From Bradyrhizobium sp. CCBAU 51627 (GTDB lineage: Bacteria > Pseudomonadota > Alphaproteobacteria > Rhizobiales > Xanthobacteraceae): a stretch of 64,000 bases of DNA. Shown here in pieces: positions 24,804 to 34,345 of this stretch. Each line of letters starts with the position of its first letter. Within the stretch, counting starts at the first letter, position 1. The notes under the pieces are model-generated. The model searched no databases, was not told the DNA's origin, and saw only the letters and a program-made list of their open reading frames with translations. The translations under genes were made by a program, and so were the position numbers. Location: contig NZ_LBJG01000027.1 in assembly GCF_028128765.1 (NCBI RefSeq), positions 186,001-250,000 on the forward strand. The letters run 5' to 3'.

Positions 24804-25511
24804 TCAATAGCGCGAGGCCGCCGGCCCGCCCCAACCGAAGCGGTAGTTCACACCGACCTTGACGGTATGCTCGTCGTCCCGGCCGCGAACGCCGACGATG
24901 TCGGCCGGACCGGAGGTAAAGGTGGTGCTGCCGAAATTGTAGTACTGGTACTCGGCCTTGGCCGACCAGTTCGGCGCGAACATGTACTCAAGGCCGGCGC
25001 CGAGGGTATAGCCGTCCTTGCTGTTACCGGTGGCGGTGAAGGGCTGCGGCACGCCGGCGATGTTGACGCCAAGACCACCATTACGCCAGGCATAGCCGCC
25101 CTTGGCGTACAGCAGCGTCGGGCCCCAGGTGTAGCCGATGCGGCCGGTCACCGAGCCGAGTTGGTCGGTGTTGGACGTCACCTGCGTGCCCAGCGGGAAC
25201 GTGACACCGTTGTTGTTGGTCGGCAGCCAGGAATACTGGGCCTCGATACCCAGCACCCAATTGGGCGCGAACTGGTAGTCGAAGCCGCCCTGCACGCCGC
25301 CCAGGAAGCGGGCGTCGCTCGATTGGAAGGTGGTGTCGCCGGCGAAGGCGCCGCCGACATGGCCGCCGATGTAGAAGCCGGTCCAATTGTAGATCACCTG
25401 CGGCGGCGTGTAGGCCGGCGCCTTGGTGTAGGTGCGCGGCTGGATATCGGCCGCGGCCGCCGGTGCGGCCAGCGCAAGCAGAGCCGCTGCACCGAGCAAA
25501 ATCGTCTTCAT
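24804..25511 (-). CDS. Outer membrane beta-barrel protein (Omp25/RopB-like porin family)
   Basis: 235 residues. The signal peptide MKTILLGAAALLALAAPAAAA is followed by the family hallmark YNWTGFYIGGHVGGAF, alternating amphipathic strands, GYTLGAGLEYMFAPNWSAKAEYQYYNFG and a terminal strand EHTVKVGVNYRFGW. This is an eight-stranded barrel protein of the opacity/OMP_b-brl type abundant in rhizobia. ATG 25511 with GGGGATGATC upstream is preferred; ATG 25517 is possible. A strong terminator follows. Confidence 0.88.
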   Translation of the reverse strand: MKTILLGAAALLALAAPAAAADIQPRTYTKAPAYTPPQVIYNWTGFYIGGHVGGAFAGDTTFQSSDARFLGGVQGGFDYQFAPNWVLGIEAQYSWLPTNNNGVTFPLGTQVTSNTDQLGSVTGRIGYTWGPTLLYAKGGYAWRNGGLGVNIAGVPQPFTATGNSKDGYTLGAGLEYMFAPNWSAKAEYQYYNFGSTTFTSGPADIVGVRGRDDEHTVKVGVNYRFGWGGPAASRY

Positions 25512-25795
25512 GATCATCCCCGTTCTTTCAAAATCGACCCTCGGGAAACAACGTGGCGTGAATTTGGTTGCTTCACGGCGATGCCGGAACGTTGATCGTT
25601 CGTTACTGTGACGGCGCGGCAACAATGCGATTCTGTTCCGTCACGTCCGCCTGCGGCCAGCAATTTTCGACCGCGCAAGACCTGCCGTCACAATTTGTCG
25701 CAAGCCAAACCACCTCGTTCAAAGCTCGCCAAAATGTGATCCAGCGGCTCCGGCAGTACCTCTCCTAGCACCGCGCGATGAAGGCAGGCTTTGCG
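25512..25795. other. Upstream region of the outer membrane protein gene
   Basis: 284 bp between the starts and ends of two minus-strand genes, AT-richer than its neighbours around 25540-25750. It should hold the omp promoter; no motif could be assigned with confidence. Confidence 0.35.
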
Positions 25796-26218
25796 CTACC
25801 GCGTCATCTTTTCCAGTTCTGGAAAGGGCGCGTAAACCGCGCCGGCACAAAGCTCGCTGGCGCGATCGACGACGCGGTCGCCCCGGCCGTTAACGAAGAC
25901 GACGGCGCGCTCGCGGATCGTCTTGTAGCTGCCGTCGCTCTCGCGCGGCGTGTAGCGCAGGCAGCTGACATAGAACTGCCGCCCTCCGACCTCTCGCAAC
26001 ACGGGATCGGCCACGCCGGCTTCACGCACGCCGACCGGATCATTCAAATAGGCGTGCATCAGGGCCAGCGTGTCGCCGCGAAAATTGTCGGGCAACGGCT
26101 GCGGCCCTCCGGCCTGGGTCCCTTGCATCAGGGATGGACGGTCACCATCGCTGCCGAAGCACGCCGCCAGAGTCAGCGGCAGAACCAGGATTGCCGCACG
26201 TTTCGCCAATTGCCCCAA
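25796..26218 (-). CDS. Putative lipoprotein, 140 aa
   Basis: The N-terminus RAAILVLPLTLAACFGSDG carries an LAAC lipobox, so it is probably a lipid-anchored envelope protein. The mature part includes DTLALMHAYLNDPVGVREAG and GGRQFYVSCLRYTPRESDGSYK, a composition seen in conserved rhizobial lipoproteins of unknown role. The start is uncertain: TTG 26218 or TTG 26209, the latter with TTGGGG nearby. Confidence 0.7.
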   Translation of the reverse strand: MGQLAKRAAILVLPLTLAACFGSDGDRPSLMQGTQAGGPQPLPDNFRGDTLALMHAYLNDPVGVREAGVADPVLREVGGRQFYVSCLRYTPRESDGSYKTIRERAVVFVNGRGDRVVDRASELCAGAVYAPFPELEKMTR

Positions 26219-26412
26219 GGACTGAATTCTCCGCCGAACCAGACTCGCACGATGCTTCTAGCTCCAAGGTTGCACAAAGGGAATTCTCTTCCATCAACGA
26301 CGCGCCGGCCCGCCGCCAGCACCTTGCGCTCGCGCACACGGCATGACGAACGGGCCGGCCTGAACTCCGCGCGGGGCGGCGGGCAATGGATGCCGCCCCG
26401 CGGGATCAGTCG

Positions 26413-26772
26413 TCAGCTACGCTTTTCGGTCGTTGCCGGCTTGCCGAGATCCGGCTGCGCCTTCAGCGACTTCTTGGCCGACAGATGCTTGTGGTGATGG
26501 CGATGCGTCCGCACCGTCTTGTGCTCGTCGGGCGTGATCGCGGCGTTGGCGTTCATCGCCTTGCCCTTGGTATCGACCTTGGCGCCCGACTTGATGTCGG
26601 CCGTCTTGGCGTCGGCCTTGACGCCGGCGTCGGGTTTGGCGGCAGTGGTCTTGGTTTGGGTCTGATCCGCCTTGATCACCGGTGCGGTCGTGGTCTTGCC
26701 GGCCTCAGCGGCGAAGGCCGGGGCTGCGATGACGGAAGCTGCGAGCAAGGCTGCGGAAATCGTCTTCAACAT
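26413..26772 (-). CDS. Secreted Lys/Ala/Thr-rich protein with His cluster, 119 aa
   Basis: GAGGAG precedes ATG 26772. The signal peptide MLKTISAALLAASVIAAPAFAA is followed by a low-complexity, probably disordered chain of Lys, Ala, Thr and Asp and a RTHRHHHKHLSAKK cluster near the C-terminus. The His cluster could bind metal, but this is speculation. No family recognised. Confidence 0.6.
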   Translation of the reverse strand: MLKTISAALLAASVIAAPAFAAEAGKTTTAPVIKADQTQTKTTAAKPDAGVKADAKTADIKSGAKVDTKGKAMNANAAITPDEHKTVRTHRHHHKHLSAKKSLKAQPDLGKPATTEKRS

Positions 26773-27027
26773 GGTGGTCTCCTCTTGGAAGGATCTTGAG
26801 GCGGCGCCCTCTCGCCGACCCTTCGATCATGGGGAGAGCCTAGATGGCGCACGCTGAACCCGTTCTGAAGCGCCTGGCAGGCTTCCGTTCATCTGGATGA
26901 CAAGTTTGTTATGTTGCCGGGGGAGCGCCGAACGGGCGGGGGAGTGCCGGGAATGTTTCTGCCGGCCGGGTGTTCCGGTCTTTGGGCAATCGTGTAGGAT
27001 CGCCACGTTCCATACGGGAGAACTTCG

Positions 27028-27570
27028 ATGCGCAGACTTTCCATGCTTCTGGTACCGGGCCTTGTCTCGATGGCGCTGGCGGCCGGACCGGTGCTGACGA
27101 GCGCCTATGCCGCCGGCAGCGACGATCCCTCGCCGCCGCCGAAGTCGGATAGCTCGGCCAAGAAAGGGAAGAAGAAGAGCTCTTCCGTCAGCGATCCCAA
27201 ATTCCTCGCGGCCTATCGCACTGCCTACACCACGATTTACGACAAGCACGATTATACGGACGCGATCGGCCAGCTGAAGCAGCTCAAGCGTGACGACGTC
27301 GCCGACGTTGCGAACCTGATCGGATACTCCTATCGCAAGCTCGGCGATTACCAATCCTCGAAGATCTATTACGAGATCGCGCTTAAGGACGATCCGAACC
27401 ACGTCCGCACCTGGCAGTATTATGGCCTCTGGCAGCTCGAGCAGGGCAATCGCGAACAGGCGCAATACCACCTGAACAAGATCGCCTCGCTCGCCGGCAC
27501 CGACAGCTCCGAGTATCGCTCGCTGGCTGCCGCCCTCGACAAGCCGACTGGCGCGACGCTCGTCTACTAA
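27028..27570 (+). CDS. Secreted TPR-repeat protein, 180 aa
   Basis: A signal peptide (MRRLSMLLVPGLVSMALAAG ... SAYAA) is followed by a Ser/Lys-rich linker and two to three TPR units: AYTTIYDKHDYTDAIGQLKQL, ADVANLIGYSYRKLGDYQSSKIYYEIAL and VRTWQYYGLWQLEQGNREQAQYHL. It probably mediates protein contacts in the periplasm. It is the only gene in its unit and is followed by a 13-bp-arm hairpin at 27596. Confidence 0.82.
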   Translation: MRRLSMLLVPGLVSMALAAGPVLTSAYAAGSDDPSPPPKSDSSAKKGKKKSSSVSDPKFLAAYRTAYTTIYDKHDYTDAIGQLKQLKRDDVADVANLIGYSYRKLGDYQSSKIYYEIALKDDPNHVRTWQYYGLWQLEQGNREQAQYHLNKIASLAGTDSSEYRSLAAALDKPTGATLVY

Positions 27571-27595
27571 GCCCAGCGCATCTTCGCATGAAATG

Positions 27596-27626
27596 AACGG
27601 GCACAACCTTACCGGTTGTGTCCGTT
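27596..27626. promoter_or_regulatory. Strong hairpin between the TPR and serine hydrolase genes
   Basis: AACGGGCACAACC (27596-27608) and GGTTGTGTCCGTT (27614-27626) form a 13-bp stem with one G-T pair and a 5-nt loop. There is no clear T-tract, so it could be a weak terminator, an mRNA 3' end stabiliser or an operator 54 bp before ATG 27680. Confidence 0.55.
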
Positions 27627-27679
27627 CTGCTATCTCAGTTAGCCTGCGCGCACCCATTCCCTCGCAAACCGGTAGCGCA

Positions 27680-29068
27680 ATGGACACGTGGCTGCGATCC
27701 GCGATCGACTACATCAGCTCCTGGATCGAATTCCAGCAGAGTAGCTTCCAACAGCCGGGCGTCATCGTCGCCTTCGTCCACCGCGGCGAAGTCGTCGCCG
27801 AGCATGCGTTCGGTCTCGCCAATCTCGACACCGGCGAGAAGCTGACGCCGCGTCACCGCTTCCGCATCGCCTCGCATTCCAAGAGTTTTACGTCGGCCGG
27901 CGTCATGAAACTGCGCGAGCAGCGCAAGCTCCGGCTCGACGATCCCGTCGGCCAATATGTTAGCGGTTTGCATCCGCGCGTCGCCGAGACGACCATTGCG
28001 CAGGTGCTCTCGCACAGCGCCGGGCTGACGCGCGACGGCGCCGATTCCGGTCAGTTCATCGACAGCCGTCCCTATCTCAATGCGAAAGAGCTGCTCGCGG
28101 AACTGAAGCTGCCGACCGCGATCGAACCCGGCACGCGTTTCAAATATTCCAATCACGGCTTTGGCCTGATGGGCCTCGTTATCGAAGCGGCGACCAAGGA
28201 GCCCTATTCCGCATGGATCAAGCGCGACATCGTCGAACCGGCCGGCTTGCGCGAGACCGAGCCGAATGCGCAGCTTCCCAAGGGTGCGCCGTTTGCGCGC
28301 GGCCACACGCGAAAGCTGCCGCTCGGCGAACGCTGCGTAATTCCCGGCGACAATCCCGCCCATGCGATGGCGTCGGCCGCGGGCTTCGTCGCCACCGCCG
28401 CGGACACCGCGCGTTTCTTCGCCCAGCTTGCGCCCAACGCCAGGAAGAGCGTGCTGTCGATCGCGAGCCGCCGCGAGATGACGCGGCATCAATGGCGCGT
28501 TCCGCAGAACTTCGAGGCCTATTACGGTCTCGGCGTCAGCGCCGGCAAGACCGACGGCTGGGACTGGTTCGGCCATGGCGGCGGCTTCCAGGGCTATATC
28601 TCCCGAACCTGCTCCATTCCCGCGTGCGAGCTCGCAATCAGCATCCTCAGCAATTCCATCGACGGTGCGGCACCGTTCTGGATGGACGGTGCGATGCAGA
28701 TCCTGCGGGTCTTCAAGACACGCGGTGCCCCCGACCGGCGCGTGCGCGACTGGACCGGTCGCTGGTGGACGATCTGGGGCGCGACCGACCTCGTGCCCGC
28801 CGGCAACCGCGTGCTCGTCGCCAATCCGCAGTTCAACAATCCGCTGATGGATGCCGCCGAGATCGAGGTCACCGGCCGGGACACCGGCAGGCTCGCCTGG
28901 GCGGCCGGCTATTCCAGCCATGGCGAGCCGGTGCGGCGCGTCCGCGACAAGCGCGGGAGGATCAGCGACATCTGGCTTGCCGGCGCCAACGTCAAGCCCG
29001 CGACTGTTGTGGCACGCGAGATCGCGCGGCGCTACCCGCCACGCAAGAAACGCCCTACTCCCGAATGA
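27680..29068 (+). CDS. Serine hydrolase of the beta-lactamase / penicillin-binding (class C, EstB-like) family
   Basis: 462 residues, no signal peptide. The SxxK motif is S65-H-S-K68, the YxN motif Y156-S-N158 and the third motif H299-G-G. A C-terminal extension of about 120 residues after the catalytic domain (VRDWTGRWWTIWGATDLVPAGN...) is beta-rich, as in several D-aminopeptidase/EstB-like members. The cytoplasmic setting and the intact motifs favour an esterase or peptidase on small substrates rather than antibiotic resistance. Its 3' end overlaps the S10 peptidase gene by 14 bp. Confidence 0.88.
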   Translation: MDTWLRSAIDYISSWIEFQQSSFQQPGVIVAFVHRGEVVAEHAFGLANLDTGEKLTPRHRFRIASHSKSFTSAGVMKLREQRKLRLDDPVGQYVSGLHPRVAETTIAQVLSHSAGLTRDGADSGQFIDSRPYLNAKELLAELKLPTAIEPGTRFKYSNHGFGLMGLVIEAATKEPYSAWIKRDIVEPAGLRETEPNAQLPKGAPFARGHTRKLPLGERCVIPGDNPAHAMASAAGFVATAADTARFFAQLAPNARKSVLSIASRREMTRHQWRVPQNFEAYYGLGVSAGKTDGWDWFGHGGGFQGYISRTCSIPACELAISILSNSIDGAAPFWMDGAMQILRVFKTRGAPDRRVRDWTGRWWTIWGATDLVPAGNRVLVANPQFNNPLMDAAEIEVTGRDTGRLAWAAGYSSHGEPVRRVRDKRGRISDIWLAGANVKPATVVAREIARRYPPRKKRPTPE

Positions 29069-30614
29069 GCGCCTCGACCTCCCCGCGAAACGCCTGACGC
29101 GAGCCGTCGCGCGAATAGAACATGTGGCCGCCGGGATAGACCACGAACTTCACCCGCGACGTTGCGAAAGCAGGCAGCTGATCGAGCGCCCGTTTCGTGC
29201 CGAAATAGGGCGTAGCCAGATCGAACAGGCCATGCGCGACCAGGACGTTCAGTTTTGCATCGGTAGCGAGGATCTGGCGGAGCTCGGATAGCGATTGTGG
29301 GGGGTTGATACCGCCGCCAAAATCCCAGTTGTGCTCGACCGCGCCGTTGAGGACTTCATAGGAGCCGGCCGGCCGCCAGTTGAGCTTGCGCGTGAGCACA
29401 TCGACCGCGGCGCTCGTCAGCGGCGCCTGAAGCGCATCGCCCGAGGGGTCGCCGAAATGCGAGCTGCTCGAATCCGGATAAGGATCGAAGCCGCGTACGG
29501 AAGCATCGTAGCGACCGGTCACCATGCCGTTCTTGCGATCGAGTTCGCGGCGGAATTCGCCGACATCGAAGCGGCCAGCGAGCCTGCGACTTACCACCTG
29601 GTCGATGCCGGTCAGCTCCGCGACCTTGTCGGCGAGACGATTGGTCGCCTCCTTGTCCGCCTCTCCCTTGACGAGGTCGGCCAGAAACTCGCCGCGTGCA
29701 TAGGCCTCCACATCGGCGAGATCGGCACGCTTGACCGGCCCTTTGGCTGCGCGCGCCACCGCAACATAGCTCGGCAAGGTCGCGACATATTGCAGAAGGC
29801 TGGTGCCCGTGAATTCGCGGAAATCCAGCAGCGGCGACACCAGAATCAATCCTCTGACGCCGACACCGTGCTGAAGCTGCAATTGACGCACCACCTTCGG
29901 CCCACGAATGCCTCCATAGCTTTCGCCCGCGACGTATTTGGGCGAGGTCAGGCGGTTGTGCTTCTCCAGCCAGCGGCGGATGACGAGCGCAATCGAATTG
30001 ACGTCGCCGTTGACCGAATAGAACCGTTTTCGCGCATCCTCGCCGCTCGCGATGACACGGCTGTAGCCGGTGCCGACGGGATCGATGAAAACGAGATCGG
30101 TGAAATCGAGCCAGGTCTCCGCGTTGGGCTTCACCTCGGGCGAAGTCGACGGAGATAGCCTCTCGCCGTCGAGCGGCAGCCGCCACGGCCCGACCGCGCC
30201 GAACTGGAGCCACGCCGAGGACGCACCCGGCCCGCCGTTAAACAGGAACGTCACCGGGCGCGTGGCGCGATCGGCGCCATCGAGTTCGTAGGACGTATAG
30301 GCGATGTCGGCCAGCGGCTCGCCCTTGTCGTCAAACACGCGGATCGAGCCCGCAGTCGCAGCGAAATTGAGCGTTCGGCCCGGCAGGTCGAGGCTCTGCT
30401 TCGTCGTCGAGTCGCCGGGCAAACGATGCTGCTCGGCGGCCGACAGCGAGCCCTGCGCCGCATTGCCGCCGCGCCCGCCCTTCTGGCCCGCGGGCGCCGT
30501 CCCCTCGCTGCGCGGCTGCGGTGGATCGTCCGCGCGCGCCAGCCCCGCGAAGGCGAAAGCAGACAGCGCCAGGACCAGGCCCGCGCGGCGCAGCATCGGC
30601 AAGCTCAAAGCCAT
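29055..30614 (-). CDS. Secreted S10-family serine carboxypeptidase
   Basis: 519 residues. The signal peptide [28 protein letters not shown] is followed by a Gly-rich linker and the S10 fold: substrate-clamp motif [12 protein letters not shown], nucleophile GESYGGIRG, catalytic Asp in [11 protein letters not shown] and His in YPGGHMFY. This is the bacterial S10 type with a long insertion between nucleophile and acid. It would cut C-terminal residues from peptides in the periplasm. Convergent 14-bp overlap with the serine hydrolase gene. Confidence 0.9.
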   Translation of the reverse strand: MALSLPMLRRAGLVLALSAFAFAGLARADDPPQPRSEGTAPAGQKGGRGGNAAQGSLSAAEQHRLPGDSTTKQSLDLPGRTLNFAATAGSIRVFDDKGEPLADIAYTSYELDGADRATRPVTFLFNGGPGASSAWLQFGAVGPWRLPLDGERLSPSTSPEVKPNAETWLDFTDLVFIDPVGTGYSRVIASGEDARKRFYSVNGDVNSIALVIRRWLEKHNRLTSPKYVAGESYGGIRGPKVVRQLQLQHGVGVRGLILVSPLLDFREFTGTSLLQYVATLPSYVAVARAAKGPVKRADLADVEAYARGEFLADLVKGEADKEATNRLADKVAELTGIDQVVSRRLAGRFDVGEFRRELDRKNGMVTGRYDASVRGFDPYPDSSSSHFGDPSGDALQAPLTSAAVDVLTRKLNWRPAGSYEVLNGAVEHNWDFGGGINPPQSLSELRQILATDAKLNVLVAHGLFDLATPYFGTKRALDQLPAFATSRVKFVVYPGGHMFYSRDGSRQAFRGEVEALIRE

Positions 30615-30860
30615 CCTTATTCTCCCTGCCCGCCCGCAAATTTCTGGCCCGTAGTTCTAACCGGCAAATGCGACAGTTTGGGGATCCGAGGCCGGAGACC
30701 GGCTTTCCGGGCCCGATCAACCCCGGTTTTTGCCTTCAGACGAGACGCCCTGGCTCGCGGGCGTTTGCCTTGCCGGCCGGTCATCCTCGACAATAGAGGC
30801 CCAGGTCGTATAGACGACCTCGGCGGAACTTTCTCAGCCAGCGACACCTGCCTGGAAGCC

Positions 30861-31640
30861 ATGACCAAGCCATTGCGATACGACCGGATCGCCTTCGTCG
30901 CCAGCCCAGGCAACGAAGCGCAGACCGCCTTCAGGCAGCTCACCCAGAGCTACGGCAATTGCGACCCGAACGAAGCCGACGTCGTGGTGGCGCTCGGCGG
31001 CGACGGGTTGATGCTCCAGACCCTGCACCAGCACATGCACACGGGGAAGCCGATCTACGGAATGCACCGTGGCACGGTCGGCTTCCTGATGAACGAATAC
31101 TCGACGCACGATCTGCGCGCGCGGCTCGCGGCGGCGCAGGAATCCGAGATCAACCCGCTCCTGATGCGCGCGACCGACATCAACGACCGCGTCCACCTGC
31201 ACCACGCCATCAACGAGGTCGCGCTGTTCCGTCAGACCTATCAGGTGGCGCGCCTGCGCATCGTGATCGACGAGCGGGAGCGCATGCCGGAACTGATGGC
31301 CGATGGCATCATGGTGGCGACACCTGCAGGATCCACCGCCTACAATCTGTCTGCCCAGGGACCGATCTTGCCGATCAACGCCGCGCTGCTGGCGCTGACG
31401 CCGATCAGCGCCTTCCGTCCCCGCCGCTGGCGCGGCGCGCTCCTGCCGAACACGGCCTATGTCGTGATCGAGGTTCTTGAGGGCGACAAGCGCCCGGTGG
31501 CCGCGGTCGCGGACCACGACGAGGTGCGCGATGTCCGCCGCGTCGAGGTGTTGTCCGACAAGACCATTTCGATGCGGATGCTGTTCGATCCCGGCCACAG
31601 CCTGGAGGAGCGAATTCTGCGCGAGCAATTCGGCGCCTGA
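30861..31640 (+). CDS. nadK: NAD kinase
   Basis: 259 residues. It phosphorylates NAD to NADP with ATP or polyphosphate. The GGDG motif is at residues 46-49, the NE motif in INEVALFR, and the NAD site [30 protein letters not shown] is typical of the alphaproteobacterial form, which is shorter than the E. coli enzyme. ATG 30861 is the natural start; an upstream open frame to 30426 overlaps the divergent peptidase gene and has no support. Single-gene unit. Confidence 0.92.
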   Translation: MTKPLRYDRIAFVASPGNEAQTAFRQLTQSYGNCDPNEADVVVALGGDGLMLQTLHQHMHTGKPIYGMHRGTVGFLMNEYSTHDLRARLAAAQESEINPLLMRATDINDRVHLHHAINEVALFRQTYQVARLRIVIDERERMPELMADGIMVATPAGSTAYNLSAQGPILPINAALLALTPISAFRPRRWRGALLPNTAYVVIEVLEGDKRPVAAVADHDEVRDVRRVEVLSDKTISMRMLFDPGHSLEERILREQFGA

Positions 31641-31737
31641 ACCACCTGCCCCGCGGGCCGCCTGACGTCGTTCGCAACGCTTCATTAACCTCCGGCGCGA
31701 TATGGTTAACGACGGTTGACCGCTTTGGCCGGACGTC

Positions 31738-32283
31738 ATGTTCCGTATCGACTTCAACAAGCTGCGCTTCCTCGTCTGCGACGACAATCCGCACATGCGC
31801 CGCATCCTGCGGACGCTGCTGCATTCGTTCGGCGCGCGCGAGGTCTATGAGGCCGAGGACGGCGCGACGGCGCTCGAAATGTACAGCCATTACGTGCCGG
31901 ACATCGTCATCACCGACTGGGCGATGCCGATCTTCGACGGGCTCGAGCTTGCACAGATGATCCGGCAGCCGGAATCCAAGGGCAACCCTTATGCGCCGAT
32001 CATCATGCTGACGGGGCATTCCGAGAAGCGCCGCGTCACCGTCGCCCGCGATGCCGGCGTCACCGAATTCCTGGCCAAACCGATCTCGGCCAAGGGCCTC
32101 TACCAGCGGATTCTCAACGTGGTCGCCAGTCCCCGGCCCTTCATCAAGACCAAGACCTATTTCGGCCCGGACCGGCGCCGCAACACCAACTCGGCCTATA
32201 TGGGCCCGGAGCGCCGCGTCGGCGAAAAGCACGAAGTGCTTCAGCAGCCCTCGCTGCTCGACAAGGCCCGCTCCTCCATCTAG
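31738..32283 (+). CDS. CheY-like response regulator with C-terminal extension
   Basis: 181 residues. Receiver domain residues 1-128: acidic pair D15/D16, phospho-acceptor D60 in VITDWAMP, T92 and K114 in FLAKPIS. The 50-residue tail has two similar short motifs, FGPDRRRN and MGPERRVG, and no DNA-binding domain. It is followed 30 bp downstream by an Hpt protein, so the pair looks like the back half of a phosphorelay whose kinase is elsewhere. Confidence 0.88.
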   Translation: MFRIDFNKLRFLVCDDNPHMRRILRTLLHSFGAREVYEAEDGATALEMYSHYVPDIVITDWAMPIFDGLELAQMIRQPESKGNPYAPIIMLTGHSEKRRVTVARDAGVTEFLAKPISAKGLYQRILNVVASPRPFIKTKTYFGPDRRRNTNSAYMGPERRVGEKHEVLQQPSLLDKARSSI

Positions 32284-32313
32284 CGCAAGGTCTCACACGA
32301 CGAGGCAGGCATC

Positions 32314-32892
32314 ATGGCGAAGAACAGCGCAAGGGACATCGAGGTCAAGGCCTTCGCCACGCATCACGTCATTACGCAGCCCAATCCGCTGCGCAAGGTG
32401 CTGCGCCGTGTCGAAGAAAAGGACATGGACGATCCGATTGGCCGCGCCGAGAAGGCGCTGGCCGGCCTCTCCAGCGAGTTCAAGGACTGGATGACGACCG
32501 AGGTCAACCGTCTGTCGGCCGCCCATGCCGCCATCCGCAACGAGGGCTTCACCAAGGAACGGCGCGACGAGCTGTTCCATGCCGCCCACGACATCAAGGG
32601 CGACGCTGCCACGTTTGGCTTTCCGGCCGCAGCGGGCGTCGCCGAGAGCCTCTGCCGCATCATCGAGCACGCGCCGGATTTCGAGAAGGTCCCGGCCGAG
32701 CTATTCACGCACCACATCAACGCGATCATTGCCATCGTGCACGAGAACACCCGGCTCGACAGCATCAGCGTCTCCGCCGAGCTCAGCCACCGTCTGCGCA
32801 AGGTGGCCGACGACTATCTCACGGACGTCAACCGCGACCGCCCCGAACATCTCGAAGCGGTCCTGGCGCCGAGCATCGCGCCGGCGGAGTAA
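32314..32892 (+). CDS. Hpt-domain histidine phosphotransfer protein
   Basis: 192 residues. The Hpt motif FHAAHDIKGDAATFGF places the phospho-His at H92, in a four-helix bundle covering about residues 50-150. The position directly after the receiver protein supports direct phosphoryl exchange. AGGCAGGC precedes ATG 32314. No kinase, receiver or output domain is fused to it. Confidence 0.88.
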   Translation: MAKNSARDIEVKAFATHHVITQPNPLRKVLRRVEEKDMDDPIGRAEKALAGLSSEFKDWMTTEVNRLSAAHAAIRNEGFTKERRDELFHAAHDIKGDAATFGFPAAAGVAESLCRIIEHAPDFEKVPAELFTHHINAIIAIVHENTRLDSISVSAELSHRLRKVADDYLTDVNRDRPEHLEAVLAPSIAPAE

Positions 32893-32912
32893 GGCCCCGA
32901 TTCTCTCTCCCC

Positions 32913-32990
32913 GTCATTGCGAGCGCAGCGAAGCAATCCAGACTGTCCCCGCGGAGGGGTTCTGGATTGCTTCGCTGCGCTCGCAATGAC
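32913..32990. repeat. Palindromic repeat with perfect 30-bp arms
   Basis: Arm 1 (32913-32942) begins GTCATTGCGAGCGCAGCG and arm 2 (32961-32990) is its exact complement, with an 18-bp GC-rich loop. This is the dispersed ATTGCGAGCGCAGCGAAGCAATCC element often seen in Bradyrhizobium; a degenerate copy is at 51915-51977. It lies between convergent genes and may act as a bidirectional transcription stop. Confidence 0.85.
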
Positions 32991-33013
32991 TGGGTTTGCC
33001 GGTCCAGCTCGAA

Positions 33014-34189
33014 CTACGCCGCAATCAGATCGTCATACATGGGATCAATTGCATCCTCCGCGACCAGTTCGTCGCAGAACAGCCTTGCCTCTTCCCGCGC
33101 AGATTCGGTGGCGAAGCGGCGCAGCAGGACCATCAGGGGCTCGGTAGCGCCGCGGTCGGTCTCGCAATGGGTCAGCACGCGCTCGACCATGCGCCGGCGC
33201 AAGCGCGCTGCGGTGTCGTCGGTGTCGACAAAGCCCTGCTCGTGGCAGGCATCGAGCGCGACCTGGAACGCGGCAAACGTCGCCTCCGGCAACCCGGCGC
33301 GGCGAAGCAGCGCGTGCAGGCTGTTGCCGCCGCGATCGTGCAGCAGTGCGGAAACGCGCGCCAGCGGCAGGTCAGCGAGTTCGGCGAGCGCGGCATCAAA
33401 CAGGTCGAGATTGCTCGACAACAACGCGCGCAGGATCAGTCCCGCGGTGAGCTGGCCGGTGATCCGCAGATGCTTGACCAGATCCTGCATATCGTCACCG
33501 CGCGAGCGCGCTGCGATGTTCATGGTGGAGCGATCGCGCGCCTCGATCGTCATGCGCTCGGCACGGTCGGCGCTGAGCCAGTTCCGGGCCACGACGAATT
33601 GGGCCAGCGTCTCGGAGAGCTTTGCCACAAGCGCGGCGCGCGTTGCGGCCGGAATGTCGTCCAGCACCAGCATCGCCTCGCGGATCGCGGCGAGATGGCC
33701 GTGACGCTCGACAATGCGATTCCAGGAGAACGGTGCGAGCTCCGCGTGAGGGTTTTCGATCAGCTCGAGTGAGGCCGCCGCGCAACCGACTTCGGCGATG
33801 GCGGCACAGACCGAGACCGGCAGCGCAATCCGGCGCGCGACCGCGCATTGCACCTCCTCGTTGCCAGTCGCGACGATGTCGACGAGATCGGCGTCGACCA
33901 GCAGCGGCGAATGTTCGAGCACGGGCAGCGCCACGGTCGGCTGGTCCGTCGACAGCGCCCGCACGATCGACGCCGGCGCATCGAGGCTGCGTGCAAAGGC
34001 CTCGGCCATCGCCTGCCGCACCAGCGGCGACGGATCGTCGAGCAGCATCAGCAGCGCGCCTTCGGCCGCAACGCGGTCATCATGCGAAAGGTCTGAGATC
34101 AGCCAGGCCCGGGCCAACGCCCGCGTAGCCTCCGCCCGCTCACCGGCGGGCGCCGTCCTGATCCAATTGATGAACTGCCGAACAATCAT
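33014..34189 (-). CDS. DUF2336-domain protein
   Basis: 391 residues of helical repeats: LARAWLISDLSHDDRVAAEGALLMLLDDPSPLVRQAMAEAFA near the N-terminus and further HEAT-like units ending in DLIAA. DUF2336 is largely restricted to alphaproteobacteria; the HEAT-like pattern suggests a scaffold. The upstream gap has TTAA-CAAAGCG-TTCACC (34264-34280), an imperfect CtrA box. It neighbours a lytic transglycosylase with a perfect CtrA box, hinting at cell-cycle linked envelope or motility functions. Confidence 0.8.
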   Translation of the reverse strand: MIVRQFINWIRTAPAGERAEATRALARAWLISDLSHDDRVAAEGALLMLLDDPSPLVRQAMAEAFARSLDAPASIVRALSTDQPTVALPVLEHSPLLVDADLVDIVATGNEEVQCAVARRIALPVSVCAAIAEVGCAAASLELIENPHAELAPFSWNRIVERHGHLAAIREAMLVLDDIPAATRAALVAKLSETLAQFVVARNWLSADRAERMTIEARDRSTMNIAARSRGDDMQDLVKHLRITGQLTAGLILRALLSSNLDLFDAALAELADLPLARVSALLHDRGGNSLHALLRRAGLPEATFAAFQVALDACHEQGFVDTDDTAARLRRRMVERVLTHCETDRGATEPLMVLLRRFATESAREEARLFCDELVAEDAIDPMYDDLIAA

Positions 34190-34345
34190 GCTGCTTCCGG
34201 CTTACACAACAAACGAAAATGGTGACGGCCCGTCACCTGCAACACAAAATAAACCACGACGCTTAACAAAGCGTTCACCATAACCGGCTGGTTTTATTGA
34301 TGATTTGTTAAGAGCTGAGGATCGATCAGCCGCGCCGGCAACGCA

